NCBI GenBank assembly: GCA_039566865.1
Contig: CM076956.1
Coordinates: forward strand, 11,419,511-11,483,510
Source: Aurelia coerulea
Taxonomy: Eukaryota; Cnidaria; Scyphozoa; Semaeostomeae; Ulmaridae
Length of the DNA: 64,000 bases
Reading direction: 5' to 3'
The translations under genes were made by a program, and so were the position numbers. Below the pieces are notes generated by a model, which did no database searches, had not been told where the DNA came from, and saw only the letters and a program-made list of their open reading frames with translations. This document shows positions 28,701 through 43,700 of this stretch, piece by piece (position 1 is the stretch's first letter; each line of letters begins with the position of its first letter).

Positions 28701-31700
28701 TTCATTTCCTTGCAGGTTGTTGCCCATTGAATTGCACTCATGTGTGGAATTATGAGCAATGCTTAGCCAAGTAAGTTACATTTTCCTTTCGATAGTTGCT
28801 GTAACGCACGCTTATGGCTGATCTCCACTTTTAATTTTTATCGGGAAGAGATTTCTTCACGACAGCACGTGCCCAGCGAGAAAGCTACGCTTCCTTGACG
28901 AGAAAAATCGTCGCACGAAGAATTGAAACTTTTCAAATTTTTGTCAAAATAGCAGAAATTCCAGCCAATGGTCTGTTAGCAACAATATCGAAACAAATAT
29001 GGCATGGCGTAGTGGAGATCGACAGCCTATCTTCACAGAGGAAAATTTGCTGGATGCATAGTGAAATCTTCTGTGAATTTGTCTGGTGGAAGTCCGCCCT
29101 TAGAGATTCAGTAATCAATGTCTTCAACATGCTTCGTTCATCTTCATTCTATCAAATCAAAATTCAGGGATGTAGGAAGCATCTCAAACTTGGGGGGGGC
29201 ACGACACTTCAAGGGCATTTTTTTCATTTAAGGGGCACTTCCTGAAAATAAAAAGGGCACTTCTTTGTTTGTTCCAAAATCTTGGGAGGCACTTGCCCCC
29301 AGTGCCCCCCCCCCCGGTTCCTACGTCTCTGTGAAAATTTTCGTTAAAGTCATTTTACTGAAGCTGTTCATCCCCTCTTATTTGAACCCTTTTTTCTCGT
29401 TCAGGGTCTTTCCAGATCTCGAAAGGACGATGCGTGAAATTGACCTATGCCACCAGATTAACCCATATGGAGTAGTCCCCAGCCGAAGTGCCTGCCCATT
29501 GGAATTGCGAAGAGTATGGGAAACGTGGGCAAATTACACGACATACCCAACCGACACTAACGCATGTGTGGATGGAGAGATTGGGACCGTACTGAAAGCA
29601 TATCGAGAGGTAGGTCCTGCTTATATTAAGGCCCAGTTCCACTTCAATCGCAATTCGCAAAACGAATGCGATTTGCGAATTCCGAATCCCAAACGGATGC
29701 GAATTCAATACACACTTCAAACTTATTCGGACGAATTTCAATTGTTTATCCAGCCAATTAAATCTGTGTCCTTTTGATAGCGCGCGCCGCCTTTGTCTCT
29801 TTGTTTCGTAAGGTTGTTTTCTAATTGGCTGCCTTCAATCCAGGACAATGGTTCGCATGCGAACGATCGCAAGAAATCAAACATTGCGAACAGGTCAAAA
29901 TCGCATTGCAAACGCTTGCATGCGATTTGCGAACGTTCGCATGCGAATTTTAAACAAAGGATCGCATACGATTTGCGAATTGCGAATGAAGTGGAAATGG
30001 GCCTTTAGGCATCCTTCCAGCCTGGTATACAACCGTATTAGTCAATGGAAAGCGTTTATTTTTGGACTGAAGAACATTGCCATTTTACTTTTCGTTGCTT
30101 CCATTAACTGACAATAACTAGACAAGTTTAACTTGAAATGTCTAGCCTTTTTCAGAAAAATTGAGAAACAGATGCAAACAATATCACCAAGCACTACAAA
30201 ATATGGGTGTCCCAAAAAGGGTACACACATTTGGTTGATCCAGCGATGTGAATTTAGCTTAAACAATCGCTAACTTCTTTCAAAATGTTCCTCGATCATT
30301 AACTTGAGTACAAATACTTCATTTGTTAAACCTAAACAAATTCTTAAAGCACAGCTAATTAATGACCGATTGTCTTGATAATATTTGACCAATATTAGAT
30401 CATACTGTATTCTGTTTGCTAGAAGTCACCTATTGTGCAGTGTCGTATTTTTTTCTATTTCAATTTTTAATTTCGATGTGTTTCAAGAATTTGCTTTGGT
30501 TTGGGGGTGGATGCAAATTTGAGCTTTCAAGATTGATATTTCTACTCCCAAAGCACCAATATCAACAAACAAGGTATCTTTGTTCAAGTTAACTATCGGG
30601 GAACATTTTGAGAGTGTTTAGCTATTGCACTGTGTGCTCAGGATCTCTTTTTCGGGAAACAATTAATAACTCTTTCAAAAATTCTCATACAAATTTAGGA
30701 CTGGGCTCATTAGATGCGAAATTACATGCACAATTCAACTGTGAACTAAAAGTTCAGTTTTGAGGCGATCTTGGGGGACTGGGACCTAATCTCGATATGT
30801 TTTACTTCAAAATTTAGACACAAACGTTGTTCTAAATTCCTTTTAAAGTAGAAGAAGCTACTTCCTCTCAAATGAGCAATAGCCTAAATGTTTTGGACAA
30901 GTATAGCAGTTTCAATCGCTTTAAAAGAAATGAGTGGTTTTTCAAAAGCAGCTTGATCAAATTTTGGATTCAAAACTGAAGATTTTCGCAACTTTGTAAA
31001 TTCACAGAAAAACAACCATTAGACATATTACAAAATGGTTTTCAGTTTCAGGGAGTTCAGAGTATTGTCAAGAAGAGAAAAATCAAAGGAATCGTTTTTG
31101 AAAAAGTGATTTTATAATTGTTTCCAGGTCTGGGCACATACTGCATTGATTAAAGCTAAATTCACATCGCTGGACCAACCCAAGTCTGTATACTTTTTTC
31201 TGGGACACTCGGTAGCATTAGCATCCAATTTAGTCTGTTGAAGTTTCATGCGTTACTTTCTTTCTTCAAATTCTGGTGGCTTTCTGTTGCAATTACATTT
31301 AAAAGTGGCCATACAAGTAGGCCTCCTAGATGAAGGCATGTTGTCGAGTTGAATTTCTCTTCTATCATGCATAAAGGGCTCATGATAGTGTTGTTTACAG
31401 CTAATGTCACTATTCATGTGATCAGTTTGCAGTCAACCAATAACTTGCTGTGAACGTGATGGATGTTGACAGGCTGTGTATACGCTGTCCTTATATATGG
31501 ACACATCACCTTTAATTTGCTATTTATCATAGGTTAAGCAAGGAGCTCCCAAGAAATGGTTCGATAAAATCTGGGGTCCAGTCAAGAAGATCATGAATCG
31601 TTGGATGAATGAGCTGGATAAAGGCGATGGTATGAACTTTCTCTGAATATTCGCTTATATATAGAATAAAAGAATGAGGAAATATGGGTATATTTTGTAT

Positions 31701-34700
31701 AATGAATATTGATTCGAATCTGCATCTAATTGCTTTCCACGCCAGTACTGCACACACTATGCTTAATTGGCCGTGGATTCTTCGCAGTGCAAACTCATTC
31801 GAAATTGTTCAAATTTGAAGCATTTGATATTGCAATTCTGGAAATCAGTTACCCAGCAAGCGAGCTCGACACTTGTGTTTGGTTCTAAACTTTAAACCGA
31901 CACATGCAATTAACGTATCTTACCTTCTCTACCTTCACATGTACCTTCGTTTTCCACTGGTATTTTAAAATTTCTTGTAATAGTAGTTAGGTGTAGTATT
32001 ATGTAACTTTTAACACAGGGAAACCAGTTATCTAGTTTGAGTTTTCGTTGTATTTATCTTTTGGACGCTTCGTAGCTTCTCAGATGCTGCGGTGGTGGAA
32101 CTTTTCTTTTCCGGCGCTGCGGTGGTGGAAGTTTACGTGAGTTGCGAACAAAATGCGATGGAGAAAAGATGCGAAGATCACCGCAGCATCGGAGAAGATA
32201 CGCAGCGTCCAAAGGATAAATGCAACCAAAACTCAAACCAGATAACTGGTTTCCCCATGCTTTTAATTAATTTCCCCTTGATTGGTGGCAGGGTAGACAT
32301 GTATTTCGCTCCCTGTGGTATCGTACCTGTAGTATTGTAGCGTAGTTTGTAGGTATTTTAATAAGTAGCATGTTTGTACATTTGTAAAAGCATCAATAAA
32401 AAAATCGACAGTTCAGCTAGGAACACCCAAATGTAATAATAAATAATAATATAATAATTTCTTCCTTTAAGGTTGGCTCTTTTCTAGCTGAATGCTAATT
32501 AATGCCAATCGAAAATGTCGGCTGCAATGAATTTTCTGGATATTAGATCAAACATCCAGCTCTTCATATTATCGGCATAAATTCGGGAAAACCGACTTTA
32601 TCGGCTAGTTTTCCCACAACTTGCTGCCATTTAAGAGACTTCACTGTGCCAAAAGATAACCGATCATTCGGACGGTCCCTTAGTCTTAAAATTTAAACTA
32701 AAGTCGCAATATTTTGGAAACCGTATCTGAACTATTTTGTTCTCTTTTAGGACTTATTACTGTGGCGCAACCAAACACATACGATGTTTCAACATACGGA
32801 ACAACGACATTCATTGGAGCTTACTATCTCTGTGCTTTGAGGTAATCTTTAATTTTTTGTTTTGTCCTGTCCTGTTACACGATTTAGGAACAACACGATG
32901 TAGGAATATCCTACGCGTAGACCCATTATTCCAAAAGAAGAAAGGGTCTACGAAAAAAAGAGCAACGGCTTGGTACGGTCGCCCAATTAATCATTCTAAT
33001 CCCCTTTTCAAATGATTTGTGAAACGCGCTGGAGCCATAGAAATAGAAACATTTCTATGGTTGAAACAAAGGCTGCATAAATCAAGTTTCCAGAAACCTG
33101 GAAACCTCAGTAGCAAGCTTTTGCTCTTCGTTTCGTAGACCCTTCCTTCTTTGGAATAATGGGTCTACGCGTAGGCTATGTAGGAACCACGCGTTACTGC
33201 AATATGTTGAACGATGTAGAACTGCTCACACTCTTACTCTATGGCAATGATCGCTTTAGTGAATCTTCGAATAAGAACATTCTCTTGGCAACAATCACTT
33301 CATTAATACTACAAACAGATTTAATTAAGCTGCACCCCTTTTTCTCCGTCTTCTTTGTTTGTGTCCTTCGTGTAACATCTGATCTTTGTATGCCGGAGGT
33401 ATTCCAATAGGGATCACACGATATATATCAGCCCGCCTTGTTCTATACAGCGCCAAAACTTTTAAAGCGCCCTTGGCGGCATCTGAATATCCCTTACCAA
33501 AGGGATTTATTTCATAAGTAAGCACTAAGGGTTCCAATTGGAATAGAAACGGCTTCTGTGTTTTGTTAGATTGTCGGTGTTTGTTTGTTCATCGTTGCTT
33601 GTTGGCTGCAGGAGAGATGTGCTTGATCACACCTCTTGTGGTATAGTTGTGTAAATCGTCTTGTGAATCGTCTCGTATTATGTTGTAATCATTTTTGTAT
33701 TCGTATTATACTGTAATCGTATTGTTAATTCAATTTGTGCTCTATCTATTAGAAGTTTCTTTTGAATTATGGAAAAATTGTATTAGCTTTACTTAGTTGT
33801 TGTTAGATTATCTGTAGTTTTGTAAATTTTTCACTGATATAAAAAAAACGCGTTACCAGATTCCTATAAACTGATAATGCCTGCGTAGCTGACATATCAG
33901 CTTAAATATGAAATTTATTTGGTCAAAATCGGTCTTATCGTTCTCCTATTACAAGCAATTTTGTAAAGACGTTTTGTGTCAAAACCCTTCAAAACATAGC
34001 CTGCGTGCAGACCCTACTGATTTCTTTTCAGAAAGACAGAGAGGTGTCTCCTCCAGTAGAGTCTGCGCATCAGTGACCAAATCCTTGTTCTCAGTTTATA
34101 AGAAACGCTAAACCTTTCCTGATTGGTTGAAGCCTTCCCTTTTCTTTGAGTAGCGTCTGGTCTTTGTTGGAGCCTTCTGATATTGGATTGGTATATGGAT
34201 GAACAAAGCTAGCCAAATAAAAGGCAAAGAAAACGTTTTGTGTATGGATGTTTTGTCTATCCTATTTAAAGGCGGCTCTATTGAATTTGATTCAATGAGT
34301 TAGTTCCTCAGTCCTGCGAACCGCACGTGGCCAAGAACAAGGATGCGGTCGCTGATGCGCAGACTCTACTGGAGGGAAACCTCTCTGAAAAGAAATCAGT
34401 AGAGTCTGCACGCAGGCTATTCAAAACATGACTAAAGTCCATGATCAAATTTGGCAGCAATTTAGCACTCAGCTATCTTAATCAAATTCTATCTGCCTGT
34501 CTCGCCAGTCAAACTTTCACTAGATGTGTAAAGAGACTGCTGCATAATACCAAGTGTCCCAATGAAAAGTACTCCCGTTTGAAAAATCGCCAAAATTTTA
34601 ATTATCTAACCTGTTACCAAATTTTCTTTTTGATCTCTTTAGTTAATGATCCAAATATATTTAGAGATGATGAAATGTTTGTTTTCTTTACTAGGGCATG

Positions 34701-37700
34701 AAATAACGCATTGAAAAACGTCATTAAGAGCTATATTATTTAAGCAACCTCGTTAATCTTGCCTCTAAGAGCCAAATTATATTGAAATTTTTCAACATCC
34801 TTCAAGTTTGCAATAGTAGTTTGCATTTCATTCTGACATTTATAATAAAACAAGAAGCTTAATATACAAACAGAAATTGATCAGGTAACCATCAGTGCTT
34901 TTTGCAGTATGCTGCAAAACCAGGCAGCACAAAAAAGGGTTAAATTCACTAATTTCAAAGAAAACCAATCAAAAGATCAGCTATGCCTGGAAAAAGGATT
35001 TGGTCTTTGATCTGCTTGCCAAAAAAGGAAATTTGAAGATCGGCTTTTGATAAAATGTTGATGATTTTTCAACCGGGAGTGCTTTTTTGGGACACCCTGA
35101 AGGATACTCTTGGGACTAGCATTCAGGCTTTTGTCTATTTTCTGTTATCATTAAGCTGAATTTTTTGCAAATTTCATCAAGGATTTTAGGCCTGTTTTCA
35201 AGGATTTTAGACAACGCATTCTGTAAAATTGCTTATATTTTGAGAACTATGCAACCGATTGTTGACCAACTGAATTTTTATATCGCAATTGACATGGTAA
35301 CAACACATGTATTTTCAGAATATACCCGGTGTTAAATAAAATGTATACAGATTTGGTTGACTCAAGCGATGTGAATTTAGCTTTAATCAATGACTAATCA
35401 CTCTCAGCATGTTCCTCGATAGTTAACTTGAACATAGATACCTCGTTTGTTGGTATTGGTGCTTTGAGAGCAGAAATATCGATCTTGGAAGCTCAAGATT
35501 GCATCCACCTGCAAACCAGAGCTTCGGCCTTTTGGCCTAGCAAGTTCCTGAAGCACATCAAAATTAAGAACCGAAATTAATGAAAAATTGAGAAACTGCC
35601 CAATGGGTAACTGAGGGGGGACTTCTGGAAAACAGAATAACACAAGATGTAATGTTGTTCAAATTTTATCAAGGCTATCGTTGATTTATACTCTGCGCCT
35701 TAAGAACTTGCTTAGGCCAAAAGGCTATAGCTCTGGTTTGCAGGAAGAGGCAAATTTGAGCTTTCAAGAATTACATGTCTGCTCTCAAAGGAACAATACG
35801 AACAAACGAGGTACCTCTGTTCAAGGTATCTATCGAGGAACATTTCTAGAGTGATTAGACGTTGATTGAAGCTAAATTCACAACGCTCAAGCCAACCAAA
35901 TTTGCATACATTTTTTTTGGGACACCTAGAAGGAATTTGAAAAATGGTTTGAGAGCCAAAGGCTCTTTCTGAAAAATGGTTTGAGAGCCAAAAGCTATAC
36001 ATCCTTTACTCACCCAATATTAAATGGTTTAATTGATTAATTTTCTTTCTAATTTTAATTTTAAAACGGTAGCCGTTTGTTGATATTTTTGTATTCCTTG
36101 TAGAGCAACCGAAGAAATGGCAAAACTACAGGCAGACCAAGTATGCAGTTACACTATCTTACCTTCTGTATCGCCTTTTTCTTGTTAGTCTATACGTTGC
36201 TCCGCGGCCTACTTTCAAAAGTTGTAACAGACATGATTGAATCATTCAACTCTGAAAGCTTTGAGCTTGTACACAGGACAGGATGCTTTGTGATGACCGG
36301 CTACCTGGCGAGTTCAAATCAATCCAGATCTGAACGAAGAACAAAGTTTTTTATCGTGACTTTTGACCAAAAGTAATAAGAATTGCTTGCTGTTGCGTCC
36401 TGTCACACATTTCGGCTCAAACTAGGCCATTCACATCTCCTAACAAATGTCCTTTCTCTTTCAAGATGATTGGGGTGAATCCAGAGTTTCTGATCCTGAT
36501 AATATGTTTAATCATGTTGATGGTCCTCAAATGCATTTAAAGTGTGCATCGAAAAAAGAATGTTTAGTTTAGCTATGCTTCTTATTTATTACTATTTCTA
36601 ATGCTACTGTTCTCTTCGTTCCAGAAATTGACAAAGCTTTGCCAAGACAGATTTAAAATAGCATCTGCAAATTTGGACAAAGCATGCTTTCCAAATGGCA
36701 AATGGTATACGCAGGTTCGTCTACCTAGTTGTGCATCGTTTCTAAAATTCTTCTTTCCTTCCATACATTACTGATTTAAAAATTTAGCGTTATCATACGC
36801 ATTATATATCAACCCCTTTAGGAGAGGTAGACACAGGAAGGAAACAAAGTCGATATATGACAAACGAAATGATAGATTAGAATAGGAATAAGATGATGTA
36901 CCATACATCAACCTCTTGTTAAATTCCGCGTTTCCTACAGCCCGTGATGTGGAGTCTCTTTTGTCCACGCGGTAGTTAACGAAGATAAATTAATTATGCT
37001 TCATTAGATATTATGAAGGATAAGCATCACTACAGATATCAATTTCTGGTTTAGACATGTGCCAGTTCTTGGCGTAAGTAATATATTTTCAAATAATTTC
37101 GCCTTTTTACTTTGTAGCTTGTCGATCCAGCACATTTTATGTGCGTGTTACAATGTTTGCAGTTTTCAGAAAATTAGAAATAAAATAATGCAAACTTCAG
37201 GTATTCGGCTATCAAGGAAACCTTTTCCCATTGCCATATTCCCATGCCTCAATTATTCTCCGCATCGCGAATTCTTAAAAATGTCACGTCTCATTCGTCC
37301 AGCCGGTAGTTAACGAGGACAAATTAATTACATACCTCATTAGATATTACTTAAGGGTAAGCATCAATACAATGTCAATTTCTGGTACAAACTCGCTCTT
37401 GGCGTTAGTAATATCTTTTCAAGTCGTTTCTTTCTGTTGTTGCTTTATAGCTTGTCGATCCAGCACATCAGGTCCAACTGCTGACAGATGGTAAGTACTG
37501 TGATTGACATTTGAAAACAATGCAGCGAATAACCATAATTTTATTGTTAGTCATAATTTGATAGGGATCGATGCGTATGGTATGGTATATCCTAGTCTTG
37601 ATCCTTGCTATTATCGGGTGACCAAAAAAAACTTCACGAGCCAGATCACGCCTAGCTTCCAGAACACAAATGTTATAAACAGAAACGAGATATCAGCATG

Positions 37701-40700
37701 TAGCTGAGGGGCTTAGCTATCTTTTGAGACTTTGTTTCGTCAGTTTAAGCTATATCTACCCTTCGAAAACCAGTTTCAAAATCATGGCAATTCATTCATT
37801 TCTCTGACTTCCCCTCCTTTTCCAGTCAAAGAGTCAAATTCCAAATTTGCACGGGAGCACGAAATTTGAATAAGGAACAGAGGGCAAACACTTTGACAAA
37901 ATAAAAGATTTCACAAAATAAAAGGTCACAGAGTGTTGAATGGAAATTTATGGCGATGATCTAAATGAGAAATATGGGATTTGAAATTTTCTCTGGATCT
38001 GGTTTTTCGGGTGGCAATCATAGCTTAAAGTGACCATGCAGTATCTCAAAAGATACCCAAGCCTTTCAATCAAACGATTATACGAAGCATTTGTCAATAC
38101 CTTTTGAGTTCCCTTGAGTTCACACAGTTAATTTGATTCAGCTCGTGAAATATTTTTGAGTTACCCGGTATATTAGAAGCTGAAAAAACTCTACTACCGG
38201 GTGTCCCAAAAAAAAGTTCGGACGTTTGATTGAGCAAAGAGAAAATTATTTTTAATCTCGTAATTTATATTCATTCTAGTTACGTGCTAGATATTTCAAC
38301 TTACAGTTTGGCATATCGTAGGAAGAAATTAGTAATCTGAAAATGGAGTTATGAGCTCTAACATTTCACTTTCATGTTCAAGGCAAAATCAGAGATAACA
38401 TTACGCCTTCCTGCTTCGTGATGGTGGGGACTCCTTCGATGAGCAACACAAAAATTAGTTGACAATTCGTTCATTACCTTGACGTCCAGAGCGGGTAGAA
38501 ATTTTATTCACAAGAGAAAACGTTGCTTTGTAATTGAACGGAATTTAGATTTAAATCATTTTGATTGTGTGAATTAGCCTATGGTGTGAAGAATTGAAAC
38601 AAATAGGTCTCGGGAAAACTGTTTTTCTGCTGTTATTGTTGCCTTGTGCCAACAGGGAATTTCAATTGGAATTTTTACTGTTTCGCGGTTTCACGGCACG
38701 GAGCGGAGCGGAGCGGAGTAGAATAAACTGTCTTTTCTTAACTAAAGAATAGTTTCAATTGCTTTTTCAACCTGCCCATGGCAAAGTGTAAAATTAGTAT
38801 TTTCCCCGAGACCTATTAGATTCGATTTTCAGACCTTTAAACTCTTGCACGTCGTCAAGGCAATGAAACAAAGTGTCAACCCAGTTTTTGTGTTGCTCAT
38901 CCGGAGATTCCCCCTCCACCACGATGATGCAGAAAGGCATACTAATCTCTCTGGTTTGGACTTCAACATGAAGATGCGATGTTAGGACTAATAACTCCAA
39001 ATTCAGATTACTGATTACTTCCTACAATATGCCAAACTGTAAGTTGAAATGTCCAGCATGTACCTAGAATGAATAGAAATTGCCAGATAACGAACTTTTT
39101 TGTCTACGTTCAATCAAACGCCGGAACTTTTTTTTGGGACACCCGGTAGATAAATCTCAGAGAGAAGGAGCTAATCAAGCAAAAATTTGATTGGAAAAAA
39201 CATGGCATCGTACTGACAAATTTGGAGCCAGGAAAAGTTGTCGAAAGCAACGTCTGACGTTGAGAAATTGATTCTGTGCAAGACACTTTAAAGCTACCTT
39301 ACGCGAGGAAACTGCTTGCTAACTTTTTCATTTGACACTGATCAGAACAGGTGCTCAGAATTGACCCGAGAGATCGTAATTTAAGTCCTCCGTAGCTCCC
39401 CCGATTGGCAGGATATATTCTCAGTTTTCCCTGTTACTATTTTTTGACTTTTGATTTGACTATTAATGATCTTCTGTCACTATTGTCAGAACAAACTGAT
39501 TTGCAATTGCAATTCATCGCAATGTAACGCGTTGTGGATTGCCTGATTTGAAAGCTCATCTTTATTCTTTCAGCAACTTTCATGGACGCTCTTGTTGGAC
39601 AATGGTGGGCACATTCACTGGGACTCGGCTACTTGCTTCCTGCAGATCATATCAAATCAAACCTGAAATACGTTGCAGAAAAAAACTTCGTTAAAAGTTT
39701 TGATCCAGGTAAGCTTGTATCTCTTTTTGATCAGGTACTGATTACATCATTAAACTTATGGTAACGCATATGGTAATTAGCAAAAGGTATGGTAACTAGC
39801 AAAAGGTATGGTAATTAACAAATGGTATGGTAACTACTGGGTTACAAAAAAATACTCCTGTTTAGAAAATCACCAAAATTTATTATCAAACCTTTGATAA
39901 CATTTTCTTTTTGAGTTGTTTTGTCAAAGGCTCAAAAATATTCATAGATGATAAAATGTTTGCTTTTGATACAGCAAGGTAGAAAAATTACACGTTGAAA
40001 AACCTTATGTTGAGCTATAGTTTTTTAGCAAAATACTCAACCTTGCGTAAGTGTCAAAATTTTCAGATGTTTTATCATCATTGAGATCTGCAATGATAGT
40101 GCGCATTTCTTTCTGTCATTTATGACCAAACTAGACGCTTTAAATGTACACAGAAATTCATCTGGCAATGATCTGGGCTTTTTTGCAGTATGATTCAAAA
40201 CAGGTAGCCCCAGAAAGTGCTAAATTTGCTAATTTTAAGTCAATTGCTGTATATTGGAGAATAATTTGGTCCTTGATATACTTGACAAAAAAAGGAAATT
40301 TGAACATCGGCTATGAAATCAAATTTTGATGCTTTTCAAACGTGAGTACTTTTTTTGGGACACCCGGTAGCAAAAGGTATAGAACCAATTTATACGCAGC
40401 TGCCCTCTCAAATAGGGCCTACTTATGTAAGACTGTGTTCTGAAATGCGCTCTGAAATTCTGTGTCATAAAATTTATGCCCAGTTATGTTCTGAAATAAG
40501 ATCGTCATTTTGTTGTGCATACTACACAGCATTGGAAGTTAGTACCAGAGAACTAGGTAAAAAGGCAGCATACAGAGCTGTTTCTACCTTGTAGAGCTGT
40601 TTCATTATTGGAACAGTTTCTACCTTGGCACAGAGCAGAGTTTCTATCAATCCTTTGAAACTTCTTGGTTTATTTTTCATGAAATTATTTCGAAGTGTCA

Positions 40701-43700
40701 AGTGTTTTCAATTTACATTAATATCCTTGTTCTCCCCTGCAGCCAAGCAGTACCCAAGGAAATTTGCGGATCAACGTGACAGTGGCTACTTTCTCGGTGT
40801 TTGGGCCGAAGGACCACCAAAGAACCAGCTGTACTATACAAATGAGGTTTGTATGCACTTTTTTCTACAGGGTGTCCCAAAAACATGTGCTCCGTTCGAA
40901 TGCCTACTGTGCAGGAGCCATAAATCCAACTATCCCTTTCTTCAGATTTATGAATAGAAGAGATTTCAACTTAGAATTTGGCACCAATTTTGTGTAAGTC
41001 TGACAAGTGGTTGCTGATTTATTGAGAAAGAGAGCCAAAATCACTGGTTGCTTCAAAACCAGAGGAGTTTAGCTCCGTACTTAACCTTATAATTTGAATT
41101 TTAGCATCAAATGTACTGAAACTTTACAGTTATGTCAGGAAACACATTTGGGTGAATTAATGACCACATAACTCAAGAATATTGACCAAGCAGCCTGCCG
41201 CACGCAATATTGTTGGTTAAAACGACTTGATCACTCTTGAGATGCAAAATAACTGATGGACGCAAGCCATGACCTGCAGCACTTGTGTTGCATATCACCA
41301 TTTCTAGCAATCCTAGATATAATCAATATTCTTGTTTATCACAAAATCCAATTCATTACTATCTGTTTCACTTATGAACATCTGTTGTTGATTCTAACAT
41401 AATGGAGAATAACGATATCCTTTGGTATGAGGCAGCCAATAATTTTGACTTCCTTACTCCATAAATCACCAACTGCTGATCAGCTTTACTCAAACTCGGT
41501 GTCAATCTTTAAGTTGAAGTCTCTTCTATTAAAAATCTTAAAAACAGACAAATTGGATTCATGGCTGCCCCGCAGAAGCCACTCAAACAGCGCACATGTT
41601 TTGGGGACACCCTATATGTTGCTGAAAGTATCTTCATTGCTGATATAGCCCGTGCCTTAAATATGCATTTTGACCCACCAGATGAGGAGTAAAACAAACA
41701 ATCACCGTTTGCAAGGCCACTGCTCCCTGGATATCAAACAATGATATTGGCAAATATATTAATTGATACAGTAAGGCCCCGCATTTAAGAAACCACCTAA
41801 AAGAAACTTTTAGGCTACCGACAAATGATTAACCCCACTGCTTATAAGAAACTCTTTAGGCTCATCCCAAAATGAAGTTTCTTGTATTTTGATCAACATT
41901 AAGTCCTGGTCTGACAGTCTGAGGAGCATTCCACTGCATTCAGGGCTCATAAGAAATTGCTACAAAGATGTCTTTGGTTTAACAGATTTTACCTAAATTT
42001 TAATTGATGTTCTTGGCAATCATTGATTATATACAAATATGGCTTATCTATCTATGAATAACCCTTTTCTGCTGTAACCTGCTTTTTCCAAGGCTTTCCA
42101 GAAAATAAATTAGAATTAAGAAACTTTCAGCCTAAAAATGAAAAGTATCCTAGATATAAGAAACCTTTTAGGCTAAGGTGTGAAAAAATGGTTTCTTAAA
42201 TGCGGGGCCTTACTGTAGTGTAAATCACGTGACCGCTAATAGGCTATAAAAGGGGCATACCATCACGTAAATATTCATTCTCCTGACGATGACCATAGAG
42301 TCGAAACGCGTAGAGAATTGAAGAAGAGAATAAAAGAAGAACTCCAAGTCGTCTTATTTTTGTGTTCATCTGTTAATTGATAGTGAATATATTCAAATAC
42401 ATTTTTAAATTTACCTGACTGGCCCACTCCGTTCTAAAATTATGAAGCATTTTCTCGAGAAAGCCCCTTTAAGACACTTTCAAAACAGACCTAAAAGTAC
42501 GAGCAAATTTTCCTAATATTTCTGCGTCACAGCATTGACTTGAACATATTTAAGCACTTGCTATCCTCTTGGCAGGATAAACTCGCCTGGAGTTATCTTG
42601 TACTGCTTCCAGGGGATAACACGTGCCAAAGTGTATTCAACTCATATAGCTGTAAGGTAGAAATATTAGAACAGTTTGGTCGTGATTTTGTGCCATTTTT
42701 TAAGTTTCCTGAAATGAATTTTTTGAGAAAATCGATCAGTTTCTCTCAAATTTCCTCAAGGATCAAGCAAAGAAAAATTTGTATATTAGTAACAAGCTTG
42801 AATCTTCAACGATTGTGAAGTTTGGAATGTTTGCAAAGAGGAACAAAATGATTTTTTGATAGCAACTGAATCTTTCTCTTTAGTTTTGCTGGACTGGAGT
42901 ATTGCATGCATTTGTTGGCTTATGTTTCTATGAAGGCCTCCACGAGATTGGAGTAACAGGTGATTCACTATTTTCCACATAATTATAAAAACTTGATTAA
43001 TGTGTTTTGTGCCCTTTCCCTGTTACCCTTTTCAGTCAAAGCTGTGATAGATTATTGACTAATTGATGACTGTGAGACTCGATATCTTGTGCATAGCCCA
43101 TGAAAATATTTTTGAGCTGTCTTAGATATACAGGGTGTCCCAAGAAAATTGTGCCCCGTTTGCCTGAACATGACAACAAAACGGCAAAAGATTCTTGCCA
43201 AAATTTTGCATGATGTTGCTCTTCAGATATCCAGTTAAAGTTTGTTACCATCCCCATAAAAATCTGTTGAAAAATTATGGAGCTATGACCTTCAGAAGAC
43301 CAAATTTGCCTGATGACTGAAACCAGCGGTCGGCCATTTTGTCTTACTATTTTGCAGTGACAAATAACGTTATGTGAGGTAAGAAATAGTTTCTGTGAGG
43401 TAAAAAATAGTTGAAAACTCTCTGATGATTATCAGAATTTTCACGAGAGCTATGTCATTGGAGGCTGCTGTTTCATTTCATCCATGGAGCTATTTATCGC
43501 TGCAAAATAGTAAGACAAAATGGCCGACCGCTGGTTTCAGTCATCAGGCAAATTTGGTCTCCTGAAGGTCTTACCCGTCATTTTTCAACAGATTTTTATG
43601 GGGATGGTAACAAACTTTAACTGGATATCTGAAGAGCAACATCATGCAAAATTTTGGCAAGAATCTTTTGCCGTTTTGTTGTCATCTTCATGCAAACGGG

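Noticed and set aside
28895..29245. 116-codon frame in intron 19
   Set aside because: No family resemblance, no splice phase with neighbours, and its end runs into the MITE at 29165.
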